From positions 6,353,501 through 6,417,500 of the forward strand of contig NW_024881313.1 in NCBI RefSeq assembly GCF_018691265.1: a stretch of 64,000 bases of DNA, in the 5' to 3' direction. The position numbers were made by a program, and so were the translations under genes. This document shows positions 62,076-64,000 of this stretch, in pieces; positions within the stretch are counted from its first letter, which is position 1; each line of letters opens with the position of its first letter. This DNA comes from Tyto alba. Its lineage: Eukaryota > Chordata > Aves > Strigiformes > Tytonidae. Below the pieces are notes generated by a model that saw only the letters and a program-made list of their open reading frames with translations, did no database searches and was not told the DNA's origin.

Positions 62076-64000
62076 GTAAATTCATACTTTTATTACTTTT
62101 AACAGGTGTGCTTTTTGTGCATTGTCGTGATGAATATATCAGAAAATATGTTAAACTTTTTTGAGTGTGCATTCACTAGCAGGTTCTCACAGTGAGATTA
62201 ATTTAAAACATTTTCTTCAAACAACATGGCACTTTTAAACAGATGAAGCATTTTAGTTCAATATTGAGATGCTTGGGCGAATTTTGATCATGAGCTGCCT
62301 GTATTGGATCACCAGTAAGTATTCGGCTTTGATTTTAGTCTGTTCCTTCAGTAGACAGACATAGAAGCCTCATAGTATTTCTGAAATATTGTGAAAGTTA
62401 ACTTTTCAGAGTGGTTTTCTGTATGTATCAGAATTCTGAAGATTCTCTTTCCTTTTTCTTCTCTAAAATCATGTCATCATGCATTCGAAAAATAGTGGGG
62501 CTTGTCTTGATTTGAGCCTTGGTCAGTGATTTTGCTAGTTACACGGATAGCTGTTCACAGCTGGACTGAGTGTAATGGGACTGTAAGGAAAGAACCAAAG
62601 AATATAAACAGCAGCCTGTATTATGGTTCACTGCAGTAAGCAGTACGTTTTTAACCTGTGTAAGGATACTGTGAGCTTTACTACATTTACTGACATTTGT
62701 AGATGAAATTGCTATTAAAAGTAAAGACATCCTTTTTTTAAAAAGAAAATTGTTTTTCTTCTTTGAGCCTCCACTGTGGGGTTATCTCTTTCTTTTGGGC
62801 AAACTGAGTCACCAACTTCAAGTATCTTGTTGATGGGTTAATTGTCTTGGGCATACATTTCAGATTTGCTGCTTGATTCTGTTTACATTTGATAAGTATA
62901 TTCATAATGCTTGAGTGCGTTGAAGGGAGGGAAGGTAACAGCTGTGGAACCTACTATCAGCTGAAAAATTTAAAGTCTGGTGCTAGTTCATAATTTAAAA
63001 AAATGTTTTGTGGATGACTTGATTGAGCTAGATTCAGTTCTATTTTTGATTTCTGCTATGATCCCACAGAGAATCAGTTTATGGGAAGAGTGAGGGTTGT
63101 AGATGTATTTATGTGTGGTTGTTGCAGGTTATGGGGTAAGTAAAAGGATACAAAACTTCCTTCGGTGTCTGTTCTGTATTTTCCCAGTATCACTTGGACA
63201 GGTTGAGAAAGGAGTTAATGGGGTAGATAGCTGTATATCCATCGGTGACCCATTCTCTTCTTTTAGGCTTGTATTTCTTTCCACTCTGAGTTCAGTGGGA
63301 TTTTGGAAATGTGACTGTTTTGTAGAACATGTAACATCCAAAATACTTGTACAGTATTTCTTGTCACATTCATGTGCCAGTCTTGTCTATTCTACAACTT
63401 CATATGTCTTTAGTAGTAGGGGTTTTTCCTAGTTGCCATAGGCAATGGTCATGCATGACACCATGCATTTCTTAAAATGTTCCGTGTAAGTAGCATGAAG
63501 TAATTTATTTAGTGTAAAGCTGTTTTGGCAGATACCACAAAGCTGGAGTGCAAAGAAGGAAAAATAGGCTATTACTTGCAGTCAGAAATAGAGAAATAAA
63601 AGTGAGCACCTTAAGCAGGAATTGAAATAATAGGGAGTGCAACTAAACCCATTCCTTTCTCCCCAGTGGGCTAGTGCCTGAGGGGGGGAAAGAATGCAAA
63701 ACGTCCTAACACTTGGAGTTTACATAACAGAAATACTTTGGCATGAAGAACGGGAGAAAAACTTCTTCATTTGACTTTATTTTATATTCATGGGCCTTGA
63801 GGACAGATTTGACATACAGCAGTAAGTGGCAGGTAGTGTAGAAAAAGGGGATGTAGCTATAGGTGGGAAAATTGGTGACCGGCCCTGTAGGAGAACACTG
63901 AAGGACATGAAGTAATTCTCTGTGTAGAAGATAGATCAAATCTGAAAAGTTGAGTATCCGTAAGAACAATGACACTTGAATTGTTTTTGTTCTGAGTAAA
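62076..64000. other. TRA2A intron 4, continues past window
   Basis: The exon completing the RRM (after ..DDSKE) was not found here. The open frames at 63103-63432 and 63706-63975 have no known signature. Confidence 0.55.

Noticed and set aside
1..64000. tRNA, rRNA, CRISPR, operon or prokaryotic mobile systems
   Set aside because: None seen; the window is ordinary vertebrate genic DNA.

Overview
The window reads as vertebrate nuclear DNA, most likely avian. The genes have short exons in long introns, GT/GC-AG splice sites, four CpG-island promoters, no operons and no prokaryotic signals. Two solo long terminal repeats of endogenous-retrovirus type, both with matching 5-bp target duplications, and a CR1-type LINE fragment fit a bird. 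The species cannot be named from the sequence.

Four protein-coding genes are recognised by translating exons and comparing them with remembered family sequences. In window order they are STK31 (minus, 5' part only, ~1-5,700), FAM221A (minus, complete CDS in seven exons, 9,472-18,719), CCDC126 (minus, complete two-exon CDS, 26,521-29,509, with its promoter island near 40,600-41,600) and TRA2A (plus, first four coding exons, 46,872-62,075, continuing past the right edge). The order and orientations match the conserved vertebrate block STK31-FAM221A-CCDC126-TRA2A (human 7p15.3, inverted here). CCDC126 and TRA2A are head to head with about 5 kb between their islands. About 3.5 kb separates STK31 from FAM221A, and about 7.5 kb separates FAM221A from CCDC126. 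No other gene was found in those intervals.

The genes are not known to share one pathway. STK31 is a germline Tudor/kinase-like protein. FAM221A is a Cys-rich protein of unknown function. CCDC126 is a small protein resembling the N-terminal region of MGAT5. TRA2A is an SR-like splicing regulator.

The most interesting observations are: (1) a 301-bp purine-rich cassette in TRA2A intron 1 that has splice sites, about 30 GAA triplets and an in-frame stop, which looks like the autoregulatory poison exon of the Tra2 family; (2) FAM221A, where the conserved initiator methionine codon reads ACG in a strong context; (3) a 1,072-bp solo LTR inserted only 60 bp upstream of a FAM221A exon; (4) GC-AG introns in both STK31 and FAM221A; (5) a degenerate ~50-bp tandem repeat just upstream of the TRA2A island; (6) a ~140-bp duplicated segment within the CCDC126 intron. 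No wholly new system was identified.
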